Shown: one piece after another, positions 16,488-23,668 of the stretch | Numbering within the stretch: position 1 is the first letter of the stretch | How the letters are laid out: each line of letters begins with the position of its first letter | DNA from: Paraburkholderia silvatlantica | GTDB lineage: Bacteria > Pseudomonadota > Gammaproteobacteria > Burkholderiales > Burkholderiaceae | DNA length: 64,000 nt | Direction: 5' to 3' | Assembly: GCF_003096715.1 (NCBI RefSeq) | Contig: NZ_QEOL01000011.1 | Location: 1-64,000, forward strand | Notes under the pieces: generated by a model | What the model was told of the DNA's origin: nothing | Seen by the model: only the letters and a program-made list of their open reading frames with translations | The model's database searches: none | Position numbers and translations under genes: made by a program

Positions 16488-17336
16488 TCACGCTTCGGCC
16501 CCGTAAAGCAGACCGTATTTCCCCCTCGTTCGCGTTATCCGCGCGAAACCGGCTTCGCCCAAATGCATGCCGGCGATCAGAAGCCGCTCGGAACTAACCT
16601 GGTCCAAAAGCCGGGCTCGTGTGGTCGCGGCCAAAGACGCGTCCTGATCGAACGCAATCGATACATCCGGCCGCTCAATTTGAATGTGAGGAAAGTGAAC
16701 CACATCTCCCCAAACCAGCAGACCCGTATCGCCGGATTCGAGGAGATAGCCGGTGTGCCCGTCGGTGTGTCCCGGAAGTGACATCGCCCGGATACCGGGA
16801 AGCACATCCCCATCGTCGAAAGTACGGAGCGTGTCGCTGTAGCAGTCGAACACTCGGCGCGCGATAAGGAAGTTTCCGCGCGCCCGCTCGCTGGCTCGCG
16901 CCAGATTGCCGTCGTCCTGCCAGAACGTCACCTCTCGCTCGTGAACGACAAGCTGTGCGTCCGGAAAGGCCGTCTCTCCGGCGGCATCCAGCAGCCCCCC
17001 GACGTGGTCAGGATGGGCGTGTGTGAGCAGGACGGTGTCGATCGTGGACGGTTCGATTCCGGCAAGCAATAAATTGGGCTTCAGGCGACCGCCCCATTGC
17101 TTGATCCCACCAGCGCCACTGTCGATAAGCACGGTGCGGCCCGCTCCGCGCACCACGTAGCAGTTGATATGTACGGCAGCGGGCTCCTTCTGCCCCGCGT
17201 CGCCCTGCATTCTGGCGGCCTCCGCGACGTCGATATTCGAAAGGTAGTCGAGGCTGGCCGTGAGATAGCCATCGCTGATGGCGGTAATCGTGAAGTCGCC
17301 GACTTGCTGACTCGGAAACGTAAGGGTGGGCACCAT
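16488..17336 (-). CDS. Metallo-beta-lactamase-fold hydrolase
   Basis: This protein of about 282 residues has the zinc-binding motif HAHPDHVGG near residue 108. A second histidine lies in SLPGHTDGHTGYLL and an Asp ligand in LLVWGDVVHFPH. The subgroup resembles broad-substrate MBL hydrolases such as lactonases and quorum-quenching enzymes, but the substrate is unknown. The ATG at 17336 is preferred because TGGAGAAGC lies just upstream; an ATG at 17351 is also in frame. It is the last of three minus-strand genes (EthD-like, tautomerase, MBL) that oppose a LysR regulator, so it probably works on a small organic compound with them. Confidence 0.85.
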   Translation of the reverse strand: MVPTLTFPSQQVGDFTITAISDGYLTASLDYLSNIDVAEAARMQGDAGQKEPAAVHINCYVVRGAGRTVLIDSGAGGIKQWGGRLKPNLLLAGIEPSTIDTVLLTHAHPDHVGGLLDAAGETAFPDAQLVVHEREVTFWQDDGNLARASERARGNFLIARRVFDCYSDTLRTFDDGDVLPGIRAMSLPGHTDGHTGYLLESGDTGLLVWGDVVHFPHIQIERPDVSIAFDQDASLAATTRARLLDQVSSERLLIAGMHLGEAGFARITRTRGKYGLLYGAEA

Positions 17337-17351
17337 GCTTCTCCAGACCAA

Positions 17352-17678
17352 TTAATTTCGGGCGTGAATGTTCGACGCGGCGTAGCCGAAACAACGGATG
17401 CGCGCCGTGAAACCTGTGCGGCAAGCGATGGCGCTCTCGAGCGCTTCCATGAACCAGTTCATTACTGCCGGCGTGCGAAACATCTCAAGGCGATATTGGA
17501 CTTCCACGAAAACGGGATGTCCGTGCCCATGCCGAACGTCCACATAGACGACGTGAACGTTTTTGAGTTCTGCTTCGAGTACGTTAGTGCAGAGTCGGAC
17601 ACAGTCGTCGGACAGGTCGGCAAGCTGTTCGTCGGACGGCACTTTCCCCGCGTGAAAGTAGAACGTGACGTTTGGCAT
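17352..17678 (-). CDS. Tautomerase-superfamily protein
   Basis: This 108-residue protein begins MPNVTFYF, leaving an N-terminal proline after Met removal, which is the catalytic base of the 4-oxalocrotonate tautomerase/MIF superfamily. The length suits a fused or MIF-like member and not the 60-residue 4-OT. It contains a His/Glu-rich stretch (VYVDVRHGHGHPVFVEVQY). The gene abuts the MBL hydrolase, with stop and start adjacent, and lies seven bases after the EthD-like gene, so all three are one transcript. It probably isomerises an enol/keto acid made or used by its neighbours; the compound is unknown. Confidence 0.7.
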   Translation of the reverse strand: MPNVTFYFHAGKVPSDEQLADLSDDCVRLCTNVLEAELKNVHVVYVDVRHGHGHPVFVEVQYRLEMFRTPAVMNWFMEALESAIACRTGFTARIRCFGYAASNIHARN

Positions 17679-17684
17679 CGCTGA

Positions 17685-18227
17685 CTATCTTTCCTGCGCG
17701 GTCGAAGCCGTTCGAGCGCTGGTCAGTTGTTCCGTCATCGGCGCGTAAAGGTGAACGCCCTCAAGACCCTCGAAAAGACGGGCGTCGCCCAGACGCAGTT
17801 TTGCGAGCCAACGACGTTCCGGAAACTTCTCCAGCGCAACTGCTTGCATGGCCAACGGGTCGAGGCCCATTCGGATCAGCGAATCGGGGCCGCTTGCGCA
17901 CAGCGCGAGCAGTTCGTCGGCGTTGACCGCGGGTGCCATACCAATATCGCTGTAGAGATTTCGATGCCAGTCGGTGATGTGTTGCTGCCACCTTGCGAAA
18001 TTACCGCCGCCCTTGCGGCGATATTCGTCTCCCGTCAGAACGTCGAGACTGTCGATCGTGTGGACGGCCAGGTAGACAGGGCAACCATCGCTTGTCGCCT
18101 TGAAGCGCTGCGACGTGTGAAAGCCAGTCACCGAGATAAGAGCAGGCAGCTTTTCGAGACTATAGAAGTTGTTCCATTCGGCCTCGCTGGTGGGATCGGC
18201 GAAGCTGCATTCCACGGTGTAGATCAT
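17685..18227 (-). CDS. EthD/Dabb-like ferredoxin-fold protein
   Basis: This protein of about 180 residues starts MIYTVECSFADPTSEAEWNN and continues FYSLEKLPALISVTGFHTSQ. This is the pattern of EthD-like or Dabb alpha-beta barrel proteins (MIY.V...D..E..WN.W.....P.ll.VpGF). Two such halves may be present. The ATG at 18227 fits the family start; an upstream in-frame start at 18278 would add 17 unusual residues. Proteins of this type are found in catabolic operons and have no well-defined activity. It is the first gene of the cluster opposite the LysR regulator. Confidence 0.65.
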   Translation of the reverse strand: MIYTVECSFADPTSEAEWNNFYSLEKLPALISVTGFHTSQRFKATSDGCPVYLAVHTIDSLDVLTGDEYRRKGGGNFARWQQHITDWHRNLYSDIGMAPAVNADELLALCASGPDSLIRMGLDPLAMQAVALEKFPERRWLAKLRLGDARLFEGLEGVHLYAPMTEQLTSARTASTAQER

Positions 18228-18356
18228 CGGATTGTCCTTGGTGGCGGATGCGCATCTCGCTGCAAGCGCCACTTTCATTGCGGTAAAGTAATGCTAGTCC
18301 GATGTTTCCCCCGTGGAAATCGAAATAAAGTCAGCCTTCAGTGACTTTTACTCAAG

Positions 18357-19295
18357 TTGCCGTCCATCCAATACCTCGGCCAGATTCCAGTGCGACGCAA
18401 GATCCCAAGCAACTCGGCGCTCCTGGCCTTCGAGGCAGCGGCGCGACACGGAAGCTTCTCCCGCGCCGCTGAGGAATTGGCGCTCACTGAGGGCGCCATC
18501 AGTCGTCAGATTGCTCGGTTGGAGTCGTTTTTGGGTGTTGCACTATTCGAGCGAGTCGGAAATCGCGTGCGGCTTGCACCGAATGGCACGCGATACGCAG
18601 TGCAGGTTCGTGAGAGTCTCGATCGGCTGGAACGCGACAGCCTGTATCTGATGGGGCAGCCCATCGAGGGCGCGAGCATCGATATCGCAGCCATTCCGAC
18701 CTTCGCAACGCGTTGGCTCATCCCCCGGCTGAAGTGCTTTCAGGACAAGCACCCGAACATCACCGTGCATATCGCAGAACGGATGGACCCCTTCCTTCTT
18801 GCAGGTAGCGGTTTCGACGCAGCCATTCACTTCGAGCATCCCGCATGGGCGGGTATGCATTTGCATCACCTGCTCGAGGAGGTGTTGGTGCCCGTCTGCA
18901 GTCCGGCGCTCCTCGAGGACGCCGGCGCGAACACGCCGCTGGATGAACTGCCACGCCTTCACAGGCGGCAAAATCCGGACGCCTGGCAGCTTTATGCCCA
19001 AGAGTCCGGCATCGTGCTGACCAACTCTGCGATCGGTGCCCGTTACGATCTCCATTCCATGCTGATTGAGGCGGCGCTAGCCGGCTTGGGCGTGGCATTG
19101 GTGCCGCGCCTTTACATCGGGACAGAGCTTGAACAAGGCCGTTTGGTTGCGCCCTGGCCGGTGGGTAAAGGGGTCGCCAAAAACTTCAGCCTCGTTCTTC
19201 CCGAGCCAATCGAATTGAGTGCGGGGCCACTGCAGGCATTTGCGACATGGATTCTCGACGAAGCCCGAGGCTTGGCGCTTCAGGGCAGCACCTGA
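18357..19295 (+). CDS. LysR-family regulator (GcvA-like)
   Basis: This protein of about 300 residues has an N-terminal winged helix (LLAFEAAARHGSFSRAAEEL, then LTEGAISRQIARLESFLGV) and a periplasmic-binding-like effector domain. The body resembles the GcvA/AmpR subgroup. The start is uncertain: TTG at 18357 or GTG at 18390, and the second better fits the family N-terminus. It diverges from the EthD-tautomerase-MBL operon. The 129-bp spacer holds TTTCC-N5-GGAAA at 18305-18319, a possible LysR site. Such regulators usually activate the divergent operon in response to its substrate. Confidence 0.88.
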   Translation: MPSIQYLGQIPVRRKIPSNSALLAFEAAARHGSFSRAAEELALTEGAISRQIARLESFLGVALFERVGNRVRLAPNGTRYAVQVRESLDRLERDSLYLMGQPIEGASIDIAAIPTFATRWLIPRLKCFQDKHPNITVHIAERMDPFLLAGSGFDAAIHFEHPAWAGMHLHHLLEEVLVPVCSPALLEDAGANTPLDELPRLHRRQNPDAWQLYAQESGIVLTNSAIGARYDLHSMLIEAALAGLGVALVPRLYIGTELEQGRLVAPWPVGKGVAKNFSLVLPEPIELSAGPLQAFATWILDEARGLALQGST

Positions 19296-19535
19296 AGCTC
19301 ATCGCAAACCGCGAACTCGCCAGGGTCTGTTCGCCAAGTGGTCGCCTCTCTTCGAACTGGCCTCCGCTCACCGCGACTCAACGAACGGCCGTTGTATCTC
19401 GCAAGCGGCCAAACGGGTCCGGTTGGGTCCAAGGGCTGCTTCGGGTCGCAAGAGGCTCGGCTCAACCCTACGGGGACAGTCGCGGCGTTTTTCCGAACGT
19501 CCGGTGCACGCGTCAAAGCCGCCGCCTGACAGCCA

Positions 19536-19844
19536 CTACGAGGAGCGTACGAAACGCACGCCAAACTTTACGTTTGAGACGAGGAAGTCTCCTTCAGGCG
19601 TAATCACAAGGTTAGTGATGTTCTCACGCTGAAAGCTGTCGATCCGCGATTGGTCGTCAACACCGAGGCTGACGGTAAGCGCGCCACCCTAGTTCGCGGT
19701 CTCTTTGTAATCGTAGTCGACCGTCGATCCATAGCACGCGATCTCCCCGCCCGAGATAATTAACTCGGACGAAAAGTCATCTGCATCCACCGAACGCCCT
19801 CGCATTTGCGGCGGCAGTGGCAATTCATGCGCAACTCGACCCAT
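19536..19844 (-). pseudogene. Small gene interrupted by an in-frame amber codon
   Basis: A start at 19844 has a strong ribosome site (GGAGGAACAGAAA) and opens MGRVAHELPLPPQMRGRSV. The frame reaches TAG at 19689-19691 (codon 52), then continues in the same frame for 50 more codons (GGALTVSLGVDDQSRIDSF, then EGDFLVSNVKFGVRFV) to a second TAG at 19536. A Trp or Gln codon changed to TAG would explain this. The product would be about 102 residues; the family was not recognised. Content on both sides of the stop looks protein-like. Confidence 0.45.
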
Positions 19845-19964
19845 TTTCTGTTCCTCCGCCGACACGTCTGTATTGCCAACGTCTCGTTTGGACTAACGTG
19901 CATGGTCATCATCTCGCACGGAGGCACCGGATCAGCCGGGCCGGGTGCGTCCGCGCGCGTTCCC

Positions 19965-20807
19965 TCAAGCCTCGTAATTCGTGCTTCTCGTAAGATGCTC
20001 CCACGTGTCGAAGTCGTGCTGCAGGTCGTCGAGCTTGGCGCGGACGAGATCGAGCGCATCGCCTCCGATGACGAGATGCAGCGGCGGCTGATCCGATTCC
20101 AGCGCAGCGATGATGGCTCGACTGCCGCGCATTGGATCGCCCTGCTGTTTTCCGTGCCCAGTGAGCACGCTGTCACGAGTCTTGCCGGCCGTGCTCGCAT
20201 AATCTTCAAGGCGCATGCCGGACTGTTTCATCGATGCGCCCCGGAAATCGGTCCTGAATGCGCCCGGTTCGACAACCGTCACGCCGAGGCCTAGCGGACC
20301 GATCTCTTTCGCCAAGGTCTCGGAGAGTCCTTCGACAGCAAACTTCGTCATGTGATAGAAGCCTACGCCCGGGAACGTTGTCAGGCCACCAACCGAGCTG
20401 ATGTTGACGATATGCCCTGCCCGGCGACTGCGCATGCCAGGCAGGGCCGCCTTGATCATGTTCCAGGTTCCATAGACATTCGTCTCGAACATCGCCTTGA
20501 CATCGCTGTCCTCGCCCTCTTCGATCGCGGCCAGATATCCGTAGCCGGCGTTATTGACGAGCACGTCGACGGCGCCGAACCGTTCGTGAGCGGCGGCAAC
20601 GGCGGCCTCTGCCTGCTCCGGGCGGGTCACGTCGAGCCTGACGGTCGCGACAGCGTCGCCATACTCGCGGCCGAGGTCCCCAAGGGCTGCCGTATCTCGC
20701 GCGCTTGCCATCACGCGATACCCCGACTCGAGCGCGCATCGGGCCAATGCCCGTCCCAGCCCTTTCGAACATCCTGTGATCAGCCACACCGCATTTTTCT
20801 TCAACAT
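19965..20807 (-). CDS. Short-chain dehydrogenase/reductase
   Basis: This 280-residue classical SDR has the NAD(P)-binding motif TGCSKGLGRALA near residue 12, VLVNNAGYG, the catalytic serine in IVNISSVGG, and YHMTK containing the Tyr-x-x-x-Lys pair. The family reduces or oxidises a carbonyl/alcohol; the substrate is unknown. The ATG at 20807 is chosen because it fits the usual N-terminus and GGAGCG precedes it. The longer in-frame extension runs through the divergent promoter region. It opposes a LysR regulator at 20943, its likely controller. Confidence 0.9.
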   Translation of the reverse strand: MLKKNAVWLITGCSKGLGRALARCALESGYRVMASARDTAALGDLGREYGDAVATVRLDVTRPEQAEAAVAAAHERFGAVDVLVNNAGYGYLAAIEEGEDSDVKAMFETNVYGTWNMIKAALPGMRSRRAGHIVNISSVGGLTTFPGVGFYHMTKFAVEGLSETLAKEIGPLGLGVTVVEPGAFRTDFRGASMKQSGMRLEDYASTAGKTRDSVLTGHGKQQGDPMRGSRAIIAALESDQPPLHLVIGGDALDLVRAKLDDLQHDFDTWEHLTRSTNYEA

Positions 20808-20942
20808 ATTCGCTCCGTTCGTTCGCCGCGTTCGCCGTCGTCCACGAACCGGCATCCCGTGCCACAGCGGACTGCCGCAGCACCTTGACTGGATTTTAGT
20901 TACGCATATCCTTTCAATCATCCCGCACAATTCGAACGAGTC

Positions 20943-21875
20943 ATGCAATCTAATGGAAAGATCGCGCGAGGAAGCCTTAACGACCTGTCCGCCTTCGCGA
21001 CGGTTGCGAGAACACGGAGTTTCACGCGCGCGGCGGCCGAGCTTGGGGTGTCGAATTCGATGCTGAGCTATACAATCAAGCGGCTCGAACAGCGGCTCGG
21101 CATCGTATTGCTTGGACGGACAAGCCGCAGCGTCGCGCCGACGGAGGCAGGCGAGAAGCTACTGCTGACACTCGAGCCGGCGTTACAGGCCATCAATGCC
21201 ACGTTGAGCGAGCTGGGCCAGGCACGCGACCAGCTCGTCGGTACCGTCCGCATCACCGCGACAAGGCAGGCTTACGAGGCCGTTATCCGGCCCGTGCTCG
21301 ACACGTTCTGCGAGACATATCCGGACGCAATTGTGGAGGTCGTCATCGATTACGGATTTCGCGACATCGTGGCGGACCGCTTCGATGCCGGCATCCGACT
21401 CGGAGAGAAATTGCAGAAGGACATGGTCGCGTTGCGCGTCGGCCCCGCACTCCGGATGGCAGTCGTCACATCGCCCGCTTACCTGGCGCGGCATCCCGCG
21501 CCAAGAACGCCACAAGACCTCGCCATGCACCGCTGCATCAACTACCGGATGGTGTCCGCCGACACGCTTTATGCCTGGGAGTTCGAACGGGATGGCCAGC
21601 CGTTGAAGGTCGCCGTTTCGGGGCCACTCACGTTCAACGAGCCAGACCTCATGCTTCACGCCGCAGCGGACGGGCTTGGGGTCGCTTACGTTCTGGAACA
21701 CGAGGCAGCAGACTGGCTTGCATCTGGCCGGCTGGTGAGCCTGCTGGACGACTGGACGGCTCCCTTCCCGGGCTTTTACCTCTACTACCCGTCCCGCAAG
21801 CAGATTTCTCCAGTACTGGCAGCACTCCTGACCCTTTTGCGAACGCGGCAACCTTCGCGGTCTGAAGCGGAGTGA
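20943..21875 (+). CDS. LysR-family regulator
   Basis: This 310-residue regulator has an N-terminal helix-turn-helix (LNDLSAFATVARTRSFTRAA, then LGVSNSMLSYTIKRLEQRLG) and the LysR substrate domain. It resembles the group whose members control adjacent SDR or oxidoreductase genes. The start is at 20943 and the divergent SDR starts at 20807, leaving 135 bp for the shared promoter and operator. The effector is unknown. Confidence 0.9.
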   Translation: MQSNGKIARGSLNDLSAFATVARTRSFTRAAAELGVSNSMLSYTIKRLEQRLGIVLLGRTSRSVAPTEAGEKLLLTLEPALQAINATLSELGQARDQLVGTVRITATRQAYEAVIRPVLDTFCETYPDAIVEVVIDYGFRDIVADRFDAGIRLGEKLQKDMVALRVGPALRMAVVTSPAYLARHPAPRTPQDLAMHRCINYRMVSADTLYAWEFERDGQPLKVAVSGPLTFNEPDLMLHAAADGLGVAYVLEHEAADWLASGRLVSLLDDWTAPFPGFYLYYPSRKQISPVLAALLTLLRTRQPSRSEAE

Positions 21876-21905
21876 ACACCGGGATCAGTGATCGTAACCA
21901 GCTGA

Positions 21906-22316
21906 TCACTCGATGGCTTGAGGCTTTGCCGGTCGCTTCGCATTGGCGTTGCGTTTCGCGGACAACGCCACGACGCGGGTACGTTGCGGCGCATGTTCGA
22001 GCACCGCCGAGGCATGCAGATAACTATCGGGAATCACTGCGCACACGCGCGTGCCGGAACCGCCTTGCCGCGTGACGTAACCTTCCGCACGCAATCGGTC
22101 GAACACGCTTTCCACCGTACCGCGCGAAAGTTTCCAGCGCTCGGCCAGCATCCGGCTCGACGGTAGTCTTGCGTCTTCAGGCAGCAAGCGCTCGAGAATC
22201 GCGTCGCACAGCGCACGGTAAGCCATTTCGTGTTTCGTCATGGTGCCATGGCCATGTGATTCCACGCTCGCGGGCAGCGGCAAATCGAGTGGAACGGGAG
22301 TTTTACCTCGTGCCAT
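21906..22316 (-). CDS. GntR/MocR-type DNA-binding protein, short
   Basis: This 136-residue protein has the GntR winged helix: YRALCDAILERLLPEDARLP, then SSRMLAERWKLSRGTVESVF and GYVTRQGGSGTRV. That sequence is of MocR type, which normally continues into an aminotransferase-like PLP domain of about 350 residues. Here the domain is absent and the protein ends in a basic tail. It may be a truncated MocR remnant or a free-standing regulator. It follows a truncated lactate dehydrogenase fragment, so the locus has been rearranged. Confidence 0.65.
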   Translation of the reverse strand: MARGKTPVPLDLPLPASVESHGHGTMTKHEMAYRALCDAILERLLPEDARLPSSRMLAERWKLSRGTVESVFDRLRAEGYVTRQGGSGTRVCAVIPDSYLHASAVLEHAPQRTRVVALSAKRNANAKRPAKPQAIE

Positions 22317-22322
22317 AGCGGT

Positions 22323-22336
22323 CTAATCGTAATTAG
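22323..22336. promoter_or_regulatory. Small inverted repeat at the GntR-type gene start
   Basis: CTAAT-CGTA-ATTAG is a perfect 5-bp inverted repeat located 7 bp upstream of the GntR-type gene. This is a plausible autoregulatory operator by position only; no binding consensus was available to compare. Confidence 0.25.
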
Positions 22337-22363
22337 TATTTGTGGTATGCGGTCGAGGAACAA

Positions 22364-22588
22364 GATGGCGCGCACACCCTGCCTGGCCAGTTCTTCCAGT
22401 ACCGCCGGGTCGAGCCTGTCGTTCACGAAAACGCATACCGCATCTGATCCCTGCACGAGCGAGACCGTCTGGTCCGACAGCGACGCTTGCTGGTAGACGA
22501 ATGTCGCGTTCAGCCCTGCTCCATGGTGCTCAAGCGCCTCGTCCAGAAACCGCTGGTCGTACGGTTGACTGCTAAAAACGGTAATCCG
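22364..22588 (-). pseudogene. D-lactate dehydrogenase (LdhA-like), N-terminal remnant
   Basis: The minus strand encodes ITVFSSQPYDQRFLDEALEH, then LNATFVYQQASLSDQTVSLV and DRLDPAVLEELARQGVRAI. This is the N-terminal catalytic-domain half of fermentative D-lactate dehydrogenase (2-hydroxyacid dehydrogenase family). After about 75 residues homology stops abruptly at 22364, before the nucleotide-binding domain, and the frame enters the GntR gene. It lies just downstream of the DHODH-like gene, so it was probably the last gene of the nifJ operon, with its 3' part deleted. Confidence 0.65.
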
Positions 22589-22602
22589 CCTCCCCCTCTC
22601 CG

Positions 22603-23625
22603 CTACGCATCGAAATGGCGCCCGCTCCACGCCTGGAGCTGGGCGAGATACTGCGCGCGCGTGTACGCCCCCGGGTCTTTCAGCCGTGCAAAGCTCATCG
22701 CACCGCGGATACCATCAAGCGATGCAACGCCACGCGTCTCAAGCCACTCATCCAGTCCACGCAGTATCCTGCTGAAGCAGCCAGGGCCGTCGCGCAATAC
22801 CGCTGACGTCACCATGACCACATCTGCGCCCGCATACAGGTATTTGATCACCTGTTCGGCATTCCCTACTCCCGTGGACGCGGCGAGCGACGCCTGCACA
22901 CGTCCCGCCAGCAGTGCGATCCACTGTAGCGGCAAGCGCATGTCGGCAGGCTGGCTCAGGACCAGCTCGCTCGACAGGGTGAGCCGGTGCAGATCGATGT
23001 CCGGCTGCACAAAACGGTTGAATACCACCAGCCCGGAGGCTCCGGCCTCCGCGAGACGTCTCGCCATATTGCCGACGTTCGTGAAGTACGGCCCGATCTT
23101 CACGGATAGCGGGATGGTGAGTTCTGCGTGGAGTTCCTGCACGATCCTGACATAGCGCATCTCGATCTCTGAACCGCTTTCCGAAAGATCGGTCGGTACC
23201 GCATAGAGGTTCAACTCCAGCGCGTGCGCACCGGCCTGCTGGAGCCGCCGCCCATGGTCCAGCCAGCCCCCGGGTGTCGTCCCGTTCATGCTCGCGACCA
23301 CGGGGATCGACAGGCGGTCGCGCGCGCGATGCACCAGATCCAGGTAACGCTCAGGAAGAAGCCCGTACGGACCGGAGGCAATGTGCAGCGGCGGGAGATA
23401 GTGTCGGGGAGCTTCGGCGCTGTGATCGACACCCATCGAGAGGATCGCTTCCCGCCGACTGCCCACTGCTTCGATCTGCTCCTCAAAGAGCGACGGCAAC
23501 ACGACAGCCGCCGCGCCCGCATCCTCCAGACGCAACAGGTGGTCGAGTTCCGCATTCGCGGGCGATGCTGATGCCACAAGCGGGTTGCCCAGCACCAGCC
23601 CGAGCCAGGATGTTGTCAGGTCCAT
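22603..23625 (-). CDS. Dihydroorotate dehydrogenase-like FMN protein
   Basis: This protein of about 340 residues is of the DHO_dh FMN-barrel family: MDLTTSWLGLVLGNPLVASA at the N-terminus, IPVVASMNGTTPGGWLDHG, the flavin lysine segment LSVKIGPYFTNV, and ASTGVGNAEQVIKYLYAGAD near the C-terminus. It belongs to the DHODH-like group found next to nifJ and not to the pyrimidine biosynthetic PyrD; its true reaction is not established. GAGGAG precedes the ATG. The start is 44 bp downstream of the nifJ stop, in the same operon. Confidence 0.8.
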   Translation of the reverse strand: MDLTTSWLGLVLGNPLVASASPANAELDHLLRLEDAGAAAVVLPSLFEEQIEAVGSRREAILSMGVDHSAEAPRHYLPPLHIASGPYGLLPERYLDLVHRARDRLSIPVVASMNGTTPGGWLDHGRRLQQAGAHALELNLYAVPTDLSESGSEIEMRYVRIVQELHAELTIPLSVKIGPYFTNVGNMARRLAEAGASGLVVFNRFVQPDIDLHRLTLSSELVLSQPADMRLPLQWIALLAGRVQASLAASTGVGNAEQVIKYLYAGADVVMVTSAVLRDGPGCFSRILRGLDEWLETRGVASLDGIRGAMSFARLKDPGAYTRAQYLAQLQAWSGRHFDA

Positions 23626-23668
23626 TGCATTTTCTCCTCGTCGTACGTCCGGGCGCGGCCTGCGGCCA

